Positions 9,757 through 18,815 are shown, numbered from the stretch's first letter. The stretch is 64,000 nt of DNA from Arenimonas donghaensis DSM 18148 = HO3-R19 (GCF_000743535.1 NZ_AVCJ01000034.1:109851-173850), one strand, 5' to 3'. The notes: generated by a model not told the origin, from the letters alone. Made by a program: numbers and translations.

Positions 9757-10767
9757 ATGAAACCCTACCTGGATGCCCCGACTTCCGTGCCCGGCCCCGG
9801 CCGCACGGCCCTGCTGCTGGTCAACCTGGGCACGCCCGACGCCCCGACCAGCGCCGCCGTGCGCCGCTACCTGGCGCAGTTCCTGCACGACCACCGGGTG
9901 GTCGAACTCACGCGCTGGCTGTGGTGCCCGCTGCTGCATTTCGTGATCCTGCCGCTGCGCTCGCCGAAGGTGGCGCGCAAGTACGCCACGGTCTGGATGC
10001 AAGGCGGCTCGCCGCTGCTGGTCTACGGCCAGCGCCTGGCCCGGCAGATGCAGCACGCCCTGCCGGACGTGCAGGTGCGCCTGGCCATGCGCTACGGCAA
10101 CCCCTCGGTGCCCGACGTGCTGCGCCAGCTGCAGGCCGAGGGCATGCAGCGGCTGCTGGTGCTGCCGCTGTACCCGCAGTACTCGGCGTCCACGACGGCG
10201 GCCGTCTACGACGCGGTCAGCCAGGAACTGGCGACCTGGCGACGCACGCCGGAGCTGCGCCTGGTCGCCGACTACCACCTCGACCCCGGCTGGCTCGATG
10301 CCCTGGAAGCGCGCGTGCGCGCGCACTGGGACCTGCACGGCCGCGCCGATCGCCTGCTGATGTCCTTCCACGGCCTGCCCAAGCGCTTTGAAGCCGCCGG
10401 CGACCCGTATCCGCGCCAGTGCGAGGCCGGCGCCCGCGCCCTGGCGGCGCGGCTGGAGCTGGCCGACCAGGACTGGCTGCTGACCTACCAGTCGCGCTTC
10501 GGCCGCGAAGAGTGGCTGCAGCCCTACACCGACAAAACCCTCGAACGCCTGGCGGGCGAGGGTGTCCGGACCGTGGACGTGGTCTGCCCGGGCTTCGCCA
10601 GCGATTGCCTGGAAACCCTGGAGGAAATCGCCGTCGAGAACGACGAAGTCTTCCGCCACGCTGGCGGCGAAGTCCTGCGCTACATCAGCGCCCTCAACGA
10701 CGAACCCGGCCATGTCGCGGCGCTGTCGGCGCTGGCGCGCCGGCACCTGCAGGGCTGGCCGCACTGA
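9757..10767 (+). CDS. hemH: Ferrochelatase
   Basis: 336 residues, standard bacterial length. It inserts Fe2+ into protoporphyrin IX, the last step of haem synthesis. Visible landmarks are LLLVNLGTPDAPT at the start, LYPQYSASTTAAV, the catalytic histidine in LLMSFHGLPKR (about residue 206) and the C-terminal VVCPGFASDCLETLEEI. The stop overlaps the start of the next gene (TGATG), so the hydrolase is translationally coupled. Confidence 0.97.
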   Translation: MKPYLDAPTSVPGPGRTALLLVNLGTPDAPTSAAVRRYLAQFLHDHRVVELTRWLWCPLLHFVILPLRSPKVARKYATVWMQGGSPLLVYGQRLARQMQHALPDVQVRLAMRYGNPSVPDVLRQLQAEGMQRLLVLPLYPQYSASTTAAVYDAVSQELATWRRTPELRLVADYHLDPGWLDALEARVRAHWDLHGRADRLLMSFHGLPKRFEAAGDPYPRQCEAGARALAARLELADQDWLLTYQSRFGREEWLQPYTDKTLERLAGEGVRTVDVVCPGFASDCLETLEEIAVENDEVFRHAGGEVLRYISALNDEPGHVAALSALARRHLQGWPH

Positions 10768-11609
10768 TGCAGGAAATCCGGCTCGACACCGCCCGCGGCC
10801 CGCTGGCCGCCCTGCGCGGTGGCCACGCGGCGGGCCCCAGGCTGCTGTGCCTGCACGGCTGGCTCGACAACGCCGCCAGCTTCGTGCCACTGGCCCCGTT
10901 CCTGGACGACTTCGACTGGGTGGCGCTGGACCTGCCCGGCCATGGCGCGTCTTCGCACCGGGCGCCGGGTTATGACTACGCCTTCGCCGACTGGCTGCAC
11001 GACGTGCTCGATGTGCTCGACGCCCTGGACTGGCCGCAGACGAACCTGTTGGGCCACTCGATGGGCGGCGCCATCGCCTGCGTGCTCGCGGCCGCGGTGC
11101 CGGCCCGCGTGCAGCGGCTGGCGCTGGTGGAAGCCCTGGGGCCGGTTGCCGGCGATCCGCAGCAGGCCGGCCAGCGCCTGCGCGACGCCGTGGCCGCGCG
11201 CCGCGACAAACCGTCCCGTCCGCCGCGCACGCTGCCCGACGTCGACACCGCGGTCGCCGCGCGCCTGCTCGCCACCCGCATGTCGCCCGCCGCCGCCCGG
11301 CTGATCGTCGAACGCAACCTGCGCCCCGTGCCCGGGGGGTTTGCCTGGCGCAGCGACCCGCGCCTGACCTGGCCCAACCACGTGCGCATGGACGAAACGA
11401 CCATCCAGACCATGCTGCGCGGCATCGAGGCGCCGGTGCGCGTGGTCGCGGCCGACCCGGCGCCGTCCTTCTTCCCGGCGCCGGTGCGTGCGGCGCGCCT
11501 GGCCTGCCTGCGCGAGGGCAGCGCGGTCGAACTCGAAGGCAGCCACCACCTGCACATGGAACAGCCGGCCGCCGTGGCCGCGGCCCTGGTCGATTTCCTG
11601 CGCGGCTAG
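10767..11609 (+). CDS. Alpha/beta hydrolase, substrate unknown
   Basis: 280 residues, alpha/beta hydrolase fold. The oxyanion region is LCLHGWLDNAASF, the nucleophile elbow GHSMGG carries the catalytic Ser (about residue 97), the early acid strand shows ALDLPGHGAS, and the catalytic His is in SHHLHME near the C-terminus. The start ATG overlaps the hemH stop codon, so the pair forms an operon; this gives no firm hint about substrate. It overlaps the last four bases of the convergent lipoprotein gene. Confidence 0.85.
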   Translation: MQEIRLDTARGPLAALRGGHAAGPRLLCLHGWLDNAASFVPLAPFLDDFDWVALDLPGHGASSHRAPGYDYAFADWLHDVLDVLDALDWPQTNLLGHSMGGAIACVLAAAVPARVQRLALVEALGPVAGDPQQAGQRLRDAVAARRDKPSRPPRTLPDVDTAVAARLLATRMSPAAARLIVERNLRPVPGGFAWRSDPRLTWPNHVRMDETTIQTMLRGIEAPVRVVAADPAPSFFPAPVRAARLACLREGSAVELEGSHHLHMEQPAAVAAALVDFLRG

Positions 11610-12130
11610 TCGGCCGCGGGGCCGACGGTGATCGTCAGCGTGCTGCCACCTTCGGGTTCCTGGACGACGTTGGCTTCCAGGTAACGGTCGCCCTTGTCGA
11701 AGCCGGCGATGCGCACGGTGGCCTGGTCCTGCATCGTGGACTCGGTCCAGCCGGCGGCGCGCTGCGCCCGGCGGAACTCGGCGAGCACCAGCTCGACGCT
11801 GCGCGGACTGTGCAGGCCCAGCGACAGCGTGTCGCCCAGTTCGGTGGCGGTGACGATGCGGGCGTCCGCCGGCAGCGTGATGTCGCCGGGAAAGCCGGCC
11901 GGCAGGGGCAGGTCGTCGCCGCTGCTGGCCCGGTACAGACCGGCTTCGGTTTCCAGGGTGAGTTCGCGTTCGCGTGCCTGGCCGGCGGTGTCTTCGGCCT
12001 GCTGGCGCGCGTTGGCCTCCAGCGCTTCGTCGACGAGGGTTTCCGAGGCGCTGTGGCGGTCGCGACTGCAGGCGCCGCACGACAGCACGGCCAGGCAGGC
12101 AACCAGAATCAGGCGGGCGCTCGGGGCCAT
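11606..12130 (-). CDS. Putative lipoprotein, unknown function
   Basis: 174 residues. A hydrophobic start ends in VLSCGACSRD, with two cysteines that could carry lipid (a reasonable but not perfect lipobox). The mature part has a Glu/Ala-rich helix, then a short beta-rich domain (FPGDITLPADARIV ... STLTITVGP) that looks like a small mixed fold repeated in xanthomonad lipoproteins. I do not recognise the family. It is 21 bases downstream of the metalloprotease gene on the same strand and probably cotranscribed. Confidence 0.6.
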   Translation of the reverse strand: MAPSARLILVACLAVLSCGACSRDRHSASETLVDEALEANARQQAEDTAGQARERELTLETEAGLYRASSGDDLPLPAGFPGDITLPADARIVTATELGDTLSLGLHSPRSVELVLAEFRRAQRAAGWTESTMQDQATVRIAGFDKGDRYLEANVVQEPEGGSTLTITVGPAAD

Positions 12131-12151
12131 GGCAGGCTCCGCGACGGGGAC

Positions 12152-12916
12152 TTACCCGGTCAAACGCGCCAGCGTCGCTTTCAAGGCCAGGCCGTCGGCC
12201 CGCAGGTAGTCGCGTTCGTCGCGCCAGCCCGGCCAGCGCGTCTCGACCTCGCGCCAGAAACGCGGTGAGTGGTCGGCGTGGATGAGGTGGCAGAGCTCGT
12301 GCACGAGCACGTATTCGAACGATGAACTGCGGCCCAGCACCAGCGCCAGGTCCAGCGACACCGCGTCGCCGGGGCTGAGCGAACCCCACAGCGACGACAG
12401 GGCCCGCACCCGCAGCGCCGTCGGCGGCCGTGGCAGCCCGGGCATGTAGCGCGGCAGCCAGGCGCCCAGGTCGGCGCGGGCCTGCTGCAGGTAGAACTCG
12501 CGCAGGGTGGCGCGGGCGCGGCGGTCGTCGGCGCGTTCGGGCAGCTGCAGTTCGATGCCGTGTTCGCCGAGCGTCGCCCGTGCGAAGCGACCCTCGCGCC
12601 AATGCAGCGGCGCGTCGGCGCCGCGCAAGGGCAGCGCGCCCTGCCAGTCGCGGCCAAACAGCGGTAAGTCATCGGGGCGCTGGCGGGCGAGTTGCCCGGC
12701 CAGCCAGTCGCGGTGTTCGCGCAGGAAGGCTTCGGCCATACGCACCGATGCCGCCATCGGCAGGGTCAGCCGGGCGCCCTTGTCAGAAACGAGGAGGCGA
12801 AGCCGGCGCGCGCGCCGGTCGCGGACCCAGCGCACCGGCACTTCGCGGCCGTCGGCCAGCGCCAGCGGCCGGATTTCGGGCACGGGCGTTGCGGGGCGCT
12901 TGGTTCGCAGGAACAT
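12152..12916 (-). CDS. YgjP/SprT-like zinc metallopeptidase (DUF45)
   Basis: 254 residues. The zinc site HELCHLIHADHSPRFW (HExxH plus a downstream His) lies near residue 208, preceded by SLWGSLSPGDAVSLDLAL, matching the family motif rWGSc. These features define the YgjP/DUF45 family of cytoplasmic metallopeptidases of unknown substrate, which in some genomes sit by type I restriction genes. Here the neighbours are a lipoprotein and a palindromic repeat. The start ATG at 12916 lies just beyond the repeat at 12941-13023. Confidence 0.85.
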   Translation of the reverse strand: MFLRTKRPATPVPEIRPLALADGREVPVRWVRDRRARRLRLLVSDKGARLTLPMAASVRMAEAFLREHRDWLAGQLARQRPDDLPLFGRDWQGALPLRGADAPLHWREGRFARATLGEHGIELQLPERADDRRARATLREFYLQQARADLGAWLPRYMPGLPRPPTALRVRALSSLWGSLSPGDAVSLDLALVLGRSSSFEYVLVHELCHLIHADHSPRFWREVETRWPGWRDERDYLRADGLALKATLARLTG

Positions 12917-12940
12917 GCCGCCAATTTACCGCGCCCAAGG

Positions 12941-13023
12941 CCTGTAGGAGCGCCTTCAGGCGCGAATCTTTTGACTTTGCCTTTGGCAAAGAAGTAATTC
13001 GCGCCTGAAGGCGCTCCTACAGG
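12941..13023. repeat. REP-like palindrome, family 1, copy 1
   Basis: Two perfect 27-base inverted arms (12941-12967 and 12997-13023) begin CCTGTAGGAGCGCCTTC and enclose a second small hairpin, CTTTGCC-TTT-GGCAAAG (12975-12991). Related copies are at 14934-15012 and 24895-24973. It lies between the metallopeptidase and rdgC genes, both on the minus strand. This is the shape of REP/BIME elements mobilised by RAYT transposases; no RAYT gene is in the window. Confidence 0.9.
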
Positions 13024-13031
13024 ACCCTGTG

Positions 13032-13943
13032 TCAGGCCTCGGCGCGGCTGAACTTCAGGGCCGGCTCGAGCACGGCGAACAGGCGCTTGAGCTCGCCGGC
13101 CATCAGCGCAAAACGGGCATCGAGTTCGGCCTGCACGCCGTCGTTTTCGGTGCCCTCGAGCTGGTCGACGGCGCCGTCGAGGAACTTGAGCTTGCGGATC
13201 ACCAGGTCCTCGCCGAGCACGAAGCCGACGTGGTCGTCCAGCACCAGGGCCAGGCGGGTGGCCTGCTTGCCGGCCTCGAGATGCTGGCGGATTTCGTCCA
13301 CCTCCAGCTCGTGGCGGCTGCAGCGCACCACCGCGCCGCCGTCGACCGGATCCTTGAGCTCGCATTCGTCGCCCAGCGCCAGCCCGGGCGGCAGCGGCTC
13401 GCCGGCCAGCCAGCCGGTGAGGATGGCGCGCACCGAAACTTCGGCATTGAGCGGCAGGGCCGGGAAGCTGCCCAGGGCGTGGCGGACTTCCGACACCAGG
13501 TTCTCGGCGGTCTTGCGCGAGCTGGTGTCCACCGCGATGAAGCCGTGTTCGAGGTCGAGCGTGGCCGAGCAGCGCACCGGGCGCACGAAGGCGCGCGGCA
13601 GCAGTTCCATGACGATGTCTTCCTTCAGGCGCTTGCGGGCGCGGCCGCCCAGGCGCCGGCCTTCCTTGTCCTCGATCTCGGAAATCTTGCGGCCCAGGTG
13701 GTCGTTGACCACCGCCGCCGGCAGCAGCCGGTCCTCGCCGCCCAGGGTGATCCAGATGGCGTCGCCGACGCGATGGCTCAGGGTCGCGCCGTCGCGACCG
13801 AAGGGCGAGATGAAGCCGCGCGACATCAGCTCGGACGGGCCGACCGGCTTGAGCTTGCACTCTTCCAGGCGGGCGTCGAGGTCATCGAGGGTTTTGGCGA
13901 GGGTGGCGGGAAAGCGGAAGAACGTGAGGTTACGAAAAAACAT
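13032..13943 (-). CDS. rdgC: Recombination-associated protein RdgC
   Basis: 303 residues, the size of RdgC, a ring-forming DNA-binding protein that limits RecA activity. The start MFFRNLTFFRFP is the family hallmark and fixes the ATG at 13943 rather than an in-frame codon 30 bases upstream. Other family segments are GFISPFGRD, LLPAAVVNDHL and LPLNAEVSVRAILTGWL. Its stop lies eight bases past a palindromic repeat. ttcA is upstream on the same strand across 78 bases containing a different palindrome. Confidence 0.96.
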   Translation of the reverse strand: MFFRNLTFFRFPATLAKTLDDLDARLEECKLKPVGPSELMSRGFISPFGRDGATLSHRVGDAIWITLGGEDRLLPAAVVNDHLGRKISEIEDKEGRRLGGRARKRLKEDIVMELLPRAFVRPVRCSATLDLEHGFIAVDTSSRKTAENLVSEVRHALGSFPALPLNAEVSVRAILTGWLAGEPLPPGLALGDECELKDPVDGGAVVRCSRHELEVDEIRQHLEAGKQATRLALVLDDHVGFVLGEDLVIRKLKFLDGAVDQLEGTENDGVQAELDARFALMAGELKRLFAVLEPALKFSRAEA

Positions 13944-13958
13944 CAAGACTCCAGGGAA

Positions 13959-14040
13959 TGGGGACGGGTGCAATGAACCCGTGCCGGTGAATCCAGGTAA
14001 GCGATGTCCAGCCGGGACGGGTTAATCGCACCCGTCCCCA
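13959..14040. repeat. Long palindrome (third type) overlapping the end of ttcA
   Basis: Arms TGGGGACGGGTGC (13959-13971) and its exact complement (14028-14040) are joined by an inner pair AACCCGT (13976-13982) and ACGGGTT (14017-14023). The element fills almost the whole gap between ttcA and rdgC. The ttcA stop codon (14022-14024) and its last codons lie inside the right half. The shape resembles terminal palindromes tied to IS200-like/RAYT transposases, but only one copy is in the window. Confidence 0.7.
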
Positions 14041-14918
14041 GCCAGCCAGGCGTGCGCGTCGGGCGCGGGCGTGTCGCCGCGGCGGCCGAGGCCGACGAAA
14101 TCGAACAGGGCCGGGTCGGCCAGCTGGCCCGGGCGCACGTCGGCCAGCGCCTTGGCGATGGTCTCGATGCGGCCGGGGCTTTCTTTTTCCCAGGCGGCCA
14201 GCATGCGCCCGACCTGCTTGCGCTGCAGGTTCTCCTGCGAGCCGCACAGGGTGCAGGGGATGATCGGGAACTGCTTCCAGTCGGCGTAGGCGATCAGATC
14301 GGCCTCGCGGCAGGTCGCCAGCGGCCGGATGACCAGGTGCTCGCCGTCGTCGCTGCGCAGCTTGGGCGGCATGGTGGCCAGCTTGGCGTGGAAGAACAGG
14401 TTCATGAAGAAGGTGGCGACCAGGTCGTCGCGATGGTGGCCCAGCGCGATCTTGGTGAAGCCGTTCTCGCTGGCGTGCCGGTACAGCGCGCCGCGCCGCA
14501 GGCGCGAGCACAGCGAGCACATCGTCTTGCCTTCAGGCACGACGCGCTTGACCACCGAATAGGTGTCCTGCTCGATGATGGTGAAAGGCACGCCGATCGA
14601 ACGCAGGTAGTCGGGCAGCACGTGTTCGGGGAAACCGGGCTGCTTCTGGTCCAGGTTCACCGCCACCAGCTCGAATCGCACCGGCGCCTTCCTGCGCAGC
14701 TGCAGCAGGATGTCGAGCATCGCGTAGCTGTCCTTGCCGCCCGACAGGCACACCATCACCTTGTCGCCGTCCTCGATCATGCCGTAGTCGGCGATCGCCT
14801 GGCCGACCTGGCGGCGCAGGCGCTTGGCCAGTTTGGCGCGCTCGTGGGCTTGCTTGCGCGGGACGGGGTCTTGCAGCGGCAGGGTCATCGCGGCACGTGA
14901 AAGGAAGCGGTCGGCCAT
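14022..14918 (-). CDS. ttcA: tRNA 2-thiocytidine(32) synthetase TtcA
   Basis: 298 residues. TtcA is an ATP-dependent Fe-S enzyme that thiolates cytidine 32 in tRNA. The PP-loop [14 protein letters not shown] is about residue 58, and the two cysteine pairs are [15 protein letters not shown] and [17 protein letters not shown] choose the ATG at 14918, which has GAAAGG nine bases before it; MTLPLQ at 14888 is an alternative. Reading further upstream would enter the repeat at 14934-15012. The C-terminal GDGCD and stop codon are encoded by a second, unrelated palindrome. Confidence 0.95.
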   Translation of the reverse strand: MADRFLSRAAMTLPLQDPVPRKQAHERAKLAKRLRRQVGQAIADYGMIEDGDKVMVCLSGGKDSYAMLDILLQLRRKAPVRFELVAVNLDQKQPGFPEHVLPDYLRSIGVPFTIIEQDTYSVVKRVVPEGKTMCSLCSRLRRGALYRHASENGFTKIALGHHRDDLVATFFMNLFFHAKLATMPPKLRSDDGEHLVIRPLATCREADLIAYADWKQFPIIPCTLCGSQENLQRKQVGRMLAAWEKESPGRIETIAKALADVRPGQLADPALFDFVGLGRRGDTPAPDAHAWLAGDGCD

Positions 14919-14933
14919 TTTACGCCTTTCCCG

Positions 14934-15012
14934 TGCAGGAGCGCCTTCAGGCGCGAATCCCTTCTTTGCCAAAGGCAAAGTCCAAAGATTCGCGCCTGAA
15001 GGCGCTCCTACA
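14934..15012. repeat. REP-like palindrome, family 1, copy 2 (inverted relative to copy 1)
   Basis: Outer arms TGCAGGAGCGCCTTC... (14934-14959) and the complementary 14987-15012 differ at one position (C/T). The inner hairpin CTTTGCC-AAA-GGCAAAG (14964-14980) is the reverse complement of that in copy 1, so this copy is in the opposite orientation. It sits between divergent ttcA and the DUF465 gene. Confidence 0.9.
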
Positions 15013-15055
15013 TGGGGGCGGGCGGTAGTAAGCTTGCCGGGAACCGGGAGAACGC

Positions 15056-15262
15056 ATGGCCACGGAAGATCCCGCCAAGATCACTGCCCAGCTGGTCGAA
15101 CTCAGGGTCGAGCATCGCGACCTCGACCAGGCCATCGAGCGCCTGGCCGCCGACCTGCAGGCCGACGAGCTGGCGCTCAAGCGCCTGAAGAAGCGCAAGC
15201 TGCGCATCAAGGACATGATCACGGCGCTCGAGAGCCGGCTTATTCCCGACCTCGACGCCTGA
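15056..15262 (+). CDS. YdcH-like DUF465 small coiled-coil protein
   Basis: 68 residues, entirely helical: [21 protein letters not shown] followed by [18 protein letters not shown] is the DUF465/YdcH signature (short helix pair ending in a Lys-rich KLRIKD). The function of the family is unknown. GGGAG lies seven bases ahead of the ATG. It stands alone, convergent with plsB. Confidence 0.85.
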   Translation: MATEDPAKITAQLVELRVEHRDLDQAIERLAADLQADELALKRLKKRKLRIKDMITALESRLIPDLDA

Positions 15263-15289
15263 TCTTCGCCAGCGTGGCGCGGGTTTTGC

Positions 15290-17848
15290 CTAGTCCGCCT
15301 TCGTGCCTTCGTCTTCGCGGGTCCCCGAGCGCGCCACCTTGCTCACCGCCTCGGGCGACAGCTTGGCGATGGTGTGGCGCAGGTCGCGGCCCAGCACCAC
15401 CTTGGCGTCCTTCTCCCAGGCCATCAGCGGCTCGTCGAAGTCGAGCTTGCCGTTCTCGGCGATCCAGACCAGCTTCATCTCGCGCAGCTTCTGGATGAAG
15501 CCGCGGAACAGCGTCTTGTCGAAGAACTCCGGCGCCGCCGGCGCGTACAGCAGGGACAGGCGCTGGGCGGTGAGCTGGCACAGGGTTTCGAGCTCGCCCG
15601 AGCTGAGTGTGCGCGGACCGTTCTTGACCAGCGTGGTGATGGCGATGAAGTAGCGCTCGAAGGCCTGTTGCAGGCTGTGGGCGACCGCGCGCAGGCGGAA
15701 GACTTCGTCGGTCTGGCCCGGGCCGCGCGACAGGTAACCGCCGTCGTCCTCGCTGGCCAGCGACAGCAGGCCTTCGGACACGAACAGGTCGATGGTGGCG
15801 TCCAGGTGCGCGACGAAGCCGTCGCCGTCCCAGGGCAGGAAGAGTTCTTCCTGCACGAAGGGATAGATCGTGCGGCCCAGGCGCAGCAGGCCGGAGCGGC
15901 TCATGCGGCGGTTGTTCTGGAAACACAGCGCCACCCAGGCGGCACCGGCGAACAGGTGCAGCACGTTGTTGCGGAAGTAGCTTTGCAGCACCGCGGTTTC
16001 ACCCTCGACGCTGAGCACGGCGCCCAGCGGGTGGTCGGTGCGGGTGAGTACGCCGATCTTCTCGCCGTAGGCGACGATCCCGGCCGGGTCGAGTTCGGTG
16101 ACGGTGACGCGGTCCGAATACGGCAGCGTCGCCAGCAGCTTCTTGTACAGGCCCAGTTGCGCCAGCAGGTCGGCTTCCGACATCGCGTGCTTGGGCGTGG
16201 CCAGCAAGGCCAGCGCCAGCAGGTTGACCGGGTTCACGTCGGCGGCGCGGTTGATGTTGACCTGGATCTGGTTGGCGATGTCCTCGACGGCCGCGTTGAG
16301 CCAGGTCGGCTTTTCATCCGGGTCGGCGGCGTTGCGCTCGCGCCAGTCCGGCGCGTGCGTGGCCAGCACCTGGTCCAGGAAGATCGGCTCGCCAAAGTTC
16401 ACCGCGACCTTGCCGTAGTGCTGGCGCAGAATGCCGCCGGCGGCCTTGACCAGGGCCCAGATGGTTTCCTTTTCCTTGGGCTGGCCGGTCAGTTCGTCCA
16501 GGTAGCTCTTGCCCTCGATCAGCTTCTCGTAGCCGATGTAGACCGGCTGGAACACCACCGGCCGACGCGGCGCGCGCAGGAAGGCCTTAAGCGTCATCAC
16601 GATCATGCCGCCCTTGGGCGGCAGCAGCCGGCCGGTGCGCGAACGACCGCCTTCGATGAAGTACTCAAGCGAAAAACCCTCGCCGACCAGCTGCGCCACG
16701 TATTCGCCCAGCACCGCCGCATACAGCGCGTTGCCGCGGATCGAGCGGCGGATGAAGAAGGCGCCGCCACGGCGAAGGATCGGGCCCAGCACCGGCATGT
16801 TGAGGTTGATGCCCGCCACGATGTGCGGCGGCACGATGCCGCGGCTGTAGAGCAGGTAGCTCAGCAGCAGGTAGTCCATGTGGCTGCGGTGGCAGGGCAC
16901 GTAGATGACTTCGTGGCCCGGCGCGACCTGCTTGAGCGTGTCCAGGTGGTGGACGTTGAGGCCGTCGTAGATGCGGTTCCAGAAACCCGTGAGCGCGAAC
17001 GAGGCCGAGCGCACCACCGGGTTGGAATAGTCGGCGGCGATTTCCCAGGCAAACGAATGCGCCTTCTTCCAGGCGTCGAGGTATTCGGTGCCGTCGCGGC
17101 GGGCCTGGTCGGCGATGGACTTGCGCACCGGTTCGGCGTCGAGCACGCGGTCGACCAGCAGCCGGCGGGTGGACAGGTCGGGGCCGATGACCGCGGTCTT
17201 GATGCGGCGGAAGTGCGCACGCAGCACCCGGCTGACCTTGCGCACCTGGCGCTCGTGCGGCATGTCGTCGCCCAGGATTTCCCAGACCCGCACGCCCGGC
17301 GAGAACTGCACCACGGTGTCGCGGCCATTGAGCAGGATGGCCAGCAGCCGGCGGAAGCGGCCGACCAGCACCCAGTTTTCCGAGAACAGCACCGAGAACC
17401 AGCCCGACTGCCGCGCCGGTGCCCGGCCGACGAAGATCGACACCGGCACCAGCTGCACGTCCTGGTCCGGATACAGCCGGTGCGCCATCAGCAGGCGGGA
17501 CAGCGCATCGGAGTGGTTGCGGTTGCGCGGGCGGCCGAAGATCCCGGCACGCCGGCGCGACAGCGCCACGTAGGCGCGCTTGCGGCCCAGCGGGTCACCG
17601 GGCAGCGCGCCCAGGGGCGAGGGCAGGCCGGCCTCGCGGCAGGCGCGGTCCAGGATCAGGGTGTTCGAGAGCCCGTAGTTCTCGATGACGTAGCAAATCG
17701 GCCGGTCCAGGTCGAAGGGCGGCTCGGCCGGTTCGCGCTTGATCTCGATCCAGGGCTTGAGCAGCCCTTCCATCAGGCGGGCCCACAGCGGCGGTTTGCC
17801 GGGCGGACGGGGAGGCGGGCCCGGGATGGGCGTGTTCACGGCATCCAT
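15290..17848 (-). CDS. plsB: Glycerol-3-phosphate 1-O-acyltransferase PlsB
   Basis: 852 residues, full length for PlsB, the inner-membrane enzyme that acylates sn-glycerol 3-phosphate at position 1 to begin phospholipid synthesis. The HxxxxD catalytic motif is VPCHRSHMD (His320, Asp325); the substrate block FFIRRSIRGNALY and FIEGGRSRTGRL (motifs II and III) follow. The N-terminal 300 residues and C-terminal 300 residues are the PlsB-specific extensions. The lipoprotein gene upstream ends only ten bases before the plsB ATG, so they may be cotranscribed. Confidence 0.97.
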   Translation of the reverse strand: MDAVNTPIPGPPPRPPGKPPLWARLMEGLLKPWIEIKREPAEPPFDLDRPICYVIENYGLSNTLILDRACREAGLPSPLGALPGDPLGRKRAYVALSRRRAGIFGRPRNRNHSDALSRLLMAHRLYPDQDVQLVPVSIFVGRAPARQSGWFSVLFSENWVLVGRFRRLLAILLNGRDTVVQFSPGVRVWEILGDDMPHERQVRKVSRVLRAHFRRIKTAVIGPDLSTRRLLVDRVLDAEPVRKSIADQARRDGTEYLDAWKKAHSFAWEIAADYSNPVVRSASFALTGFWNRIYDGLNVHHLDTLKQVAPGHEVIYVPCHRSHMDYLLLSYLLYSRGIVPPHIVAGINLNMPVLGPILRRGGAFFIRRSIRGNALYAAVLGEYVAQLVGEGFSLEYFIEGGRSRTGRLLPPKGGMIVMTLKAFLRAPRRPVVFQPVYIGYEKLIEGKSYLDELTGQPKEKETIWALVKAAGGILRQHYGKVAVNFGEPIFLDQVLATHAPDWRERNAADPDEKPTWLNAAVEDIANQIQVNINRAADVNPVNLLALALLATPKHAMSEADLLAQLGLYKKLLATLPYSDRVTVTELDPAGIVAYGEKIGVLTRTDHPLGAVLSVEGETAVLQSYFRNNVLHLFAGAAWVALCFQNNRRMSRSGLLRLGRTIYPFVQEELFLPWDGDGFVAHLDATIDLFVSEGLLSLASEDDGGYLSRGPGQTDEVFRLRAVAHSLQQAFERYFIAITTLVKNGPRTLSSGELETLCQLTAQRLSLLYAPAAPEFFDKTLFRGFIQKLREMKLVWIAENGKLDFDEPLMAWEKDAKVVLGRDLRHTIAKLSPEAVSKVARSGTREDEGTKAD

Positions 17849-17858
17849 GCGTGCTGGC

Positions 17859-18815
17859 TCAGTCGGCGCTGCCGGCGTCCGCGGCGGCCTGGGTCGGGGC
17901 GTCCGCTGGCGTGGACGTGGCGGCGGCCACTTCCGGGCCGGCCTCGGCGAGGTCGGCTTCGGCCTGGCGAATGGCGTCGGCGCTGTACCAGCCTTCGCCG
18001 ACGCGCTGCATCTGGGTCTCGAAGCTGATGGTCCTGCCCAGCAGCGGGTAGCTGACCTTCACCGTCGCCTGGTCGCCGTCGCGCGAGAGCAGCTCGGCTT
18101 CGACGCCGTCGAGGGAGGCGTCGAGGTCCATGTCGTAGGCCTTGGCCGCCTGCTTGATGCCGGCCAGGGCGATGCCGCCCTTTTCCATGGCCGGCATCAT
18201 TTCCAGGGCGCGGGCCTGTTCCAGGGTCGGCAGGTCCAGTTCGTGGGCAGTGGCGCTGAGCGCGGCGATGGCTTCGCGGGCGCGCTTGCGGTCGGTGAAC
18301 AGGGTCGGCTGGGCCCAGGCCAGCAGGGCGGCCACCAGGGCCTGGCCGTGGTTCTTGTCGGTCGCGCTGAGCTCGGTGTTGGCCTCGATGGCGGCGTTGA
18401 GGAAGATGCCGGCGGTGGCCTGCATCAGCGGCCACTGGCCGGCGATCTCGGTCTCGAACTCGGCCAGCTTGGGCTCGATGTCGCGCATCAGGGCGCGTTC
18501 GGCGTCCGGGGCGGTCAGGCGGGCCATGACGTCGGCGTACTCGCGGGCCTCTTCCGGGTCGGCGGGCTCGGCTTCGGCCAGGCGGCGGTTCCACAGCGCC
18601 TCGGTGCGGGCGTGCAGCTCGGGCGGCAGACCCAGCCGGGACCAGCGCACCAGGTCGTTGTCGCGCAGGGCCTGGGCCTGGGCCTCGATCGCGGCGACCG
18701 GGTCGCCGGGGACGGTGGAGGCGTCATCGGCCGGCTCATCGCGTCCACAGGCGGCCAGCACGAAGGCGACCAGCAGCAGGACCACCAGGGCCCGGAAGTT
18801 CGGGTTTCGGATCAT
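17859..18815 (-). CDS. Predicted lipoprotein, unknown function
   Basis: 318 residues. The signal ends in VLAACGRDE with a clean lipobox and lipid-accepting Cys23. The mature protein is rich in Ala and Glu and mainly helical. A short segment VKVSYPLLGRTISFETQMQRVGEGWY suggests a small beta domain near the end, followed by an Ala/Thr/Pro-rich tail that is probably disordered. I know similar proteins only as conserved xanthomonad hypotheticals. It directly precedes plsB on the same strand. Confidence 0.65.
   Translation of the reverse strand: MIRNPNFRALVVLLLVAFVLAACGRDEPADDASTVPGDPVAAIEAQAQALRDNDLVRWSRLGLPPELHARTEALWNRRLAEAEPADPEEAREYADVMARLTAPDAERALMRDIEPKLAEFETEIAGQWPLMQATAGIFLNAAIEANTELSATDKNHGQALVAALLAWAQPTLFTDRKRAREAIAALSATAHELDLPTLEQARALEMMPAMEKGGIALAGIKQAAKAYDMDLDASLDGVEAELLSRDGDQATVKVSYPLLGRTISFETQMQRVGEGWYSADAIRQAEADLAEAGPEVAAATSTPADAPTQAAADAGSAD

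Noticed and set aside
13944..14021. A tRNA-sized gap between ttcA and rdgC
   Set aside because: No cloverleaf or conserved tRNA arms; the sequence is explained by the palindrome.
12941..15012. Rdg-Ttc segment as a composite mobile element
   Set aside because: The flanking repeats are small palindromes without a transposase, and both enclosed genes are normal core genes.
15374..18028. An 884-codon plus-strand frame opposite plsB
   Set aside because: The sense strand encodes PlsB with intact catalytic motifs; the antisense product is low-complexity Gln/Ala/Val/Arg.
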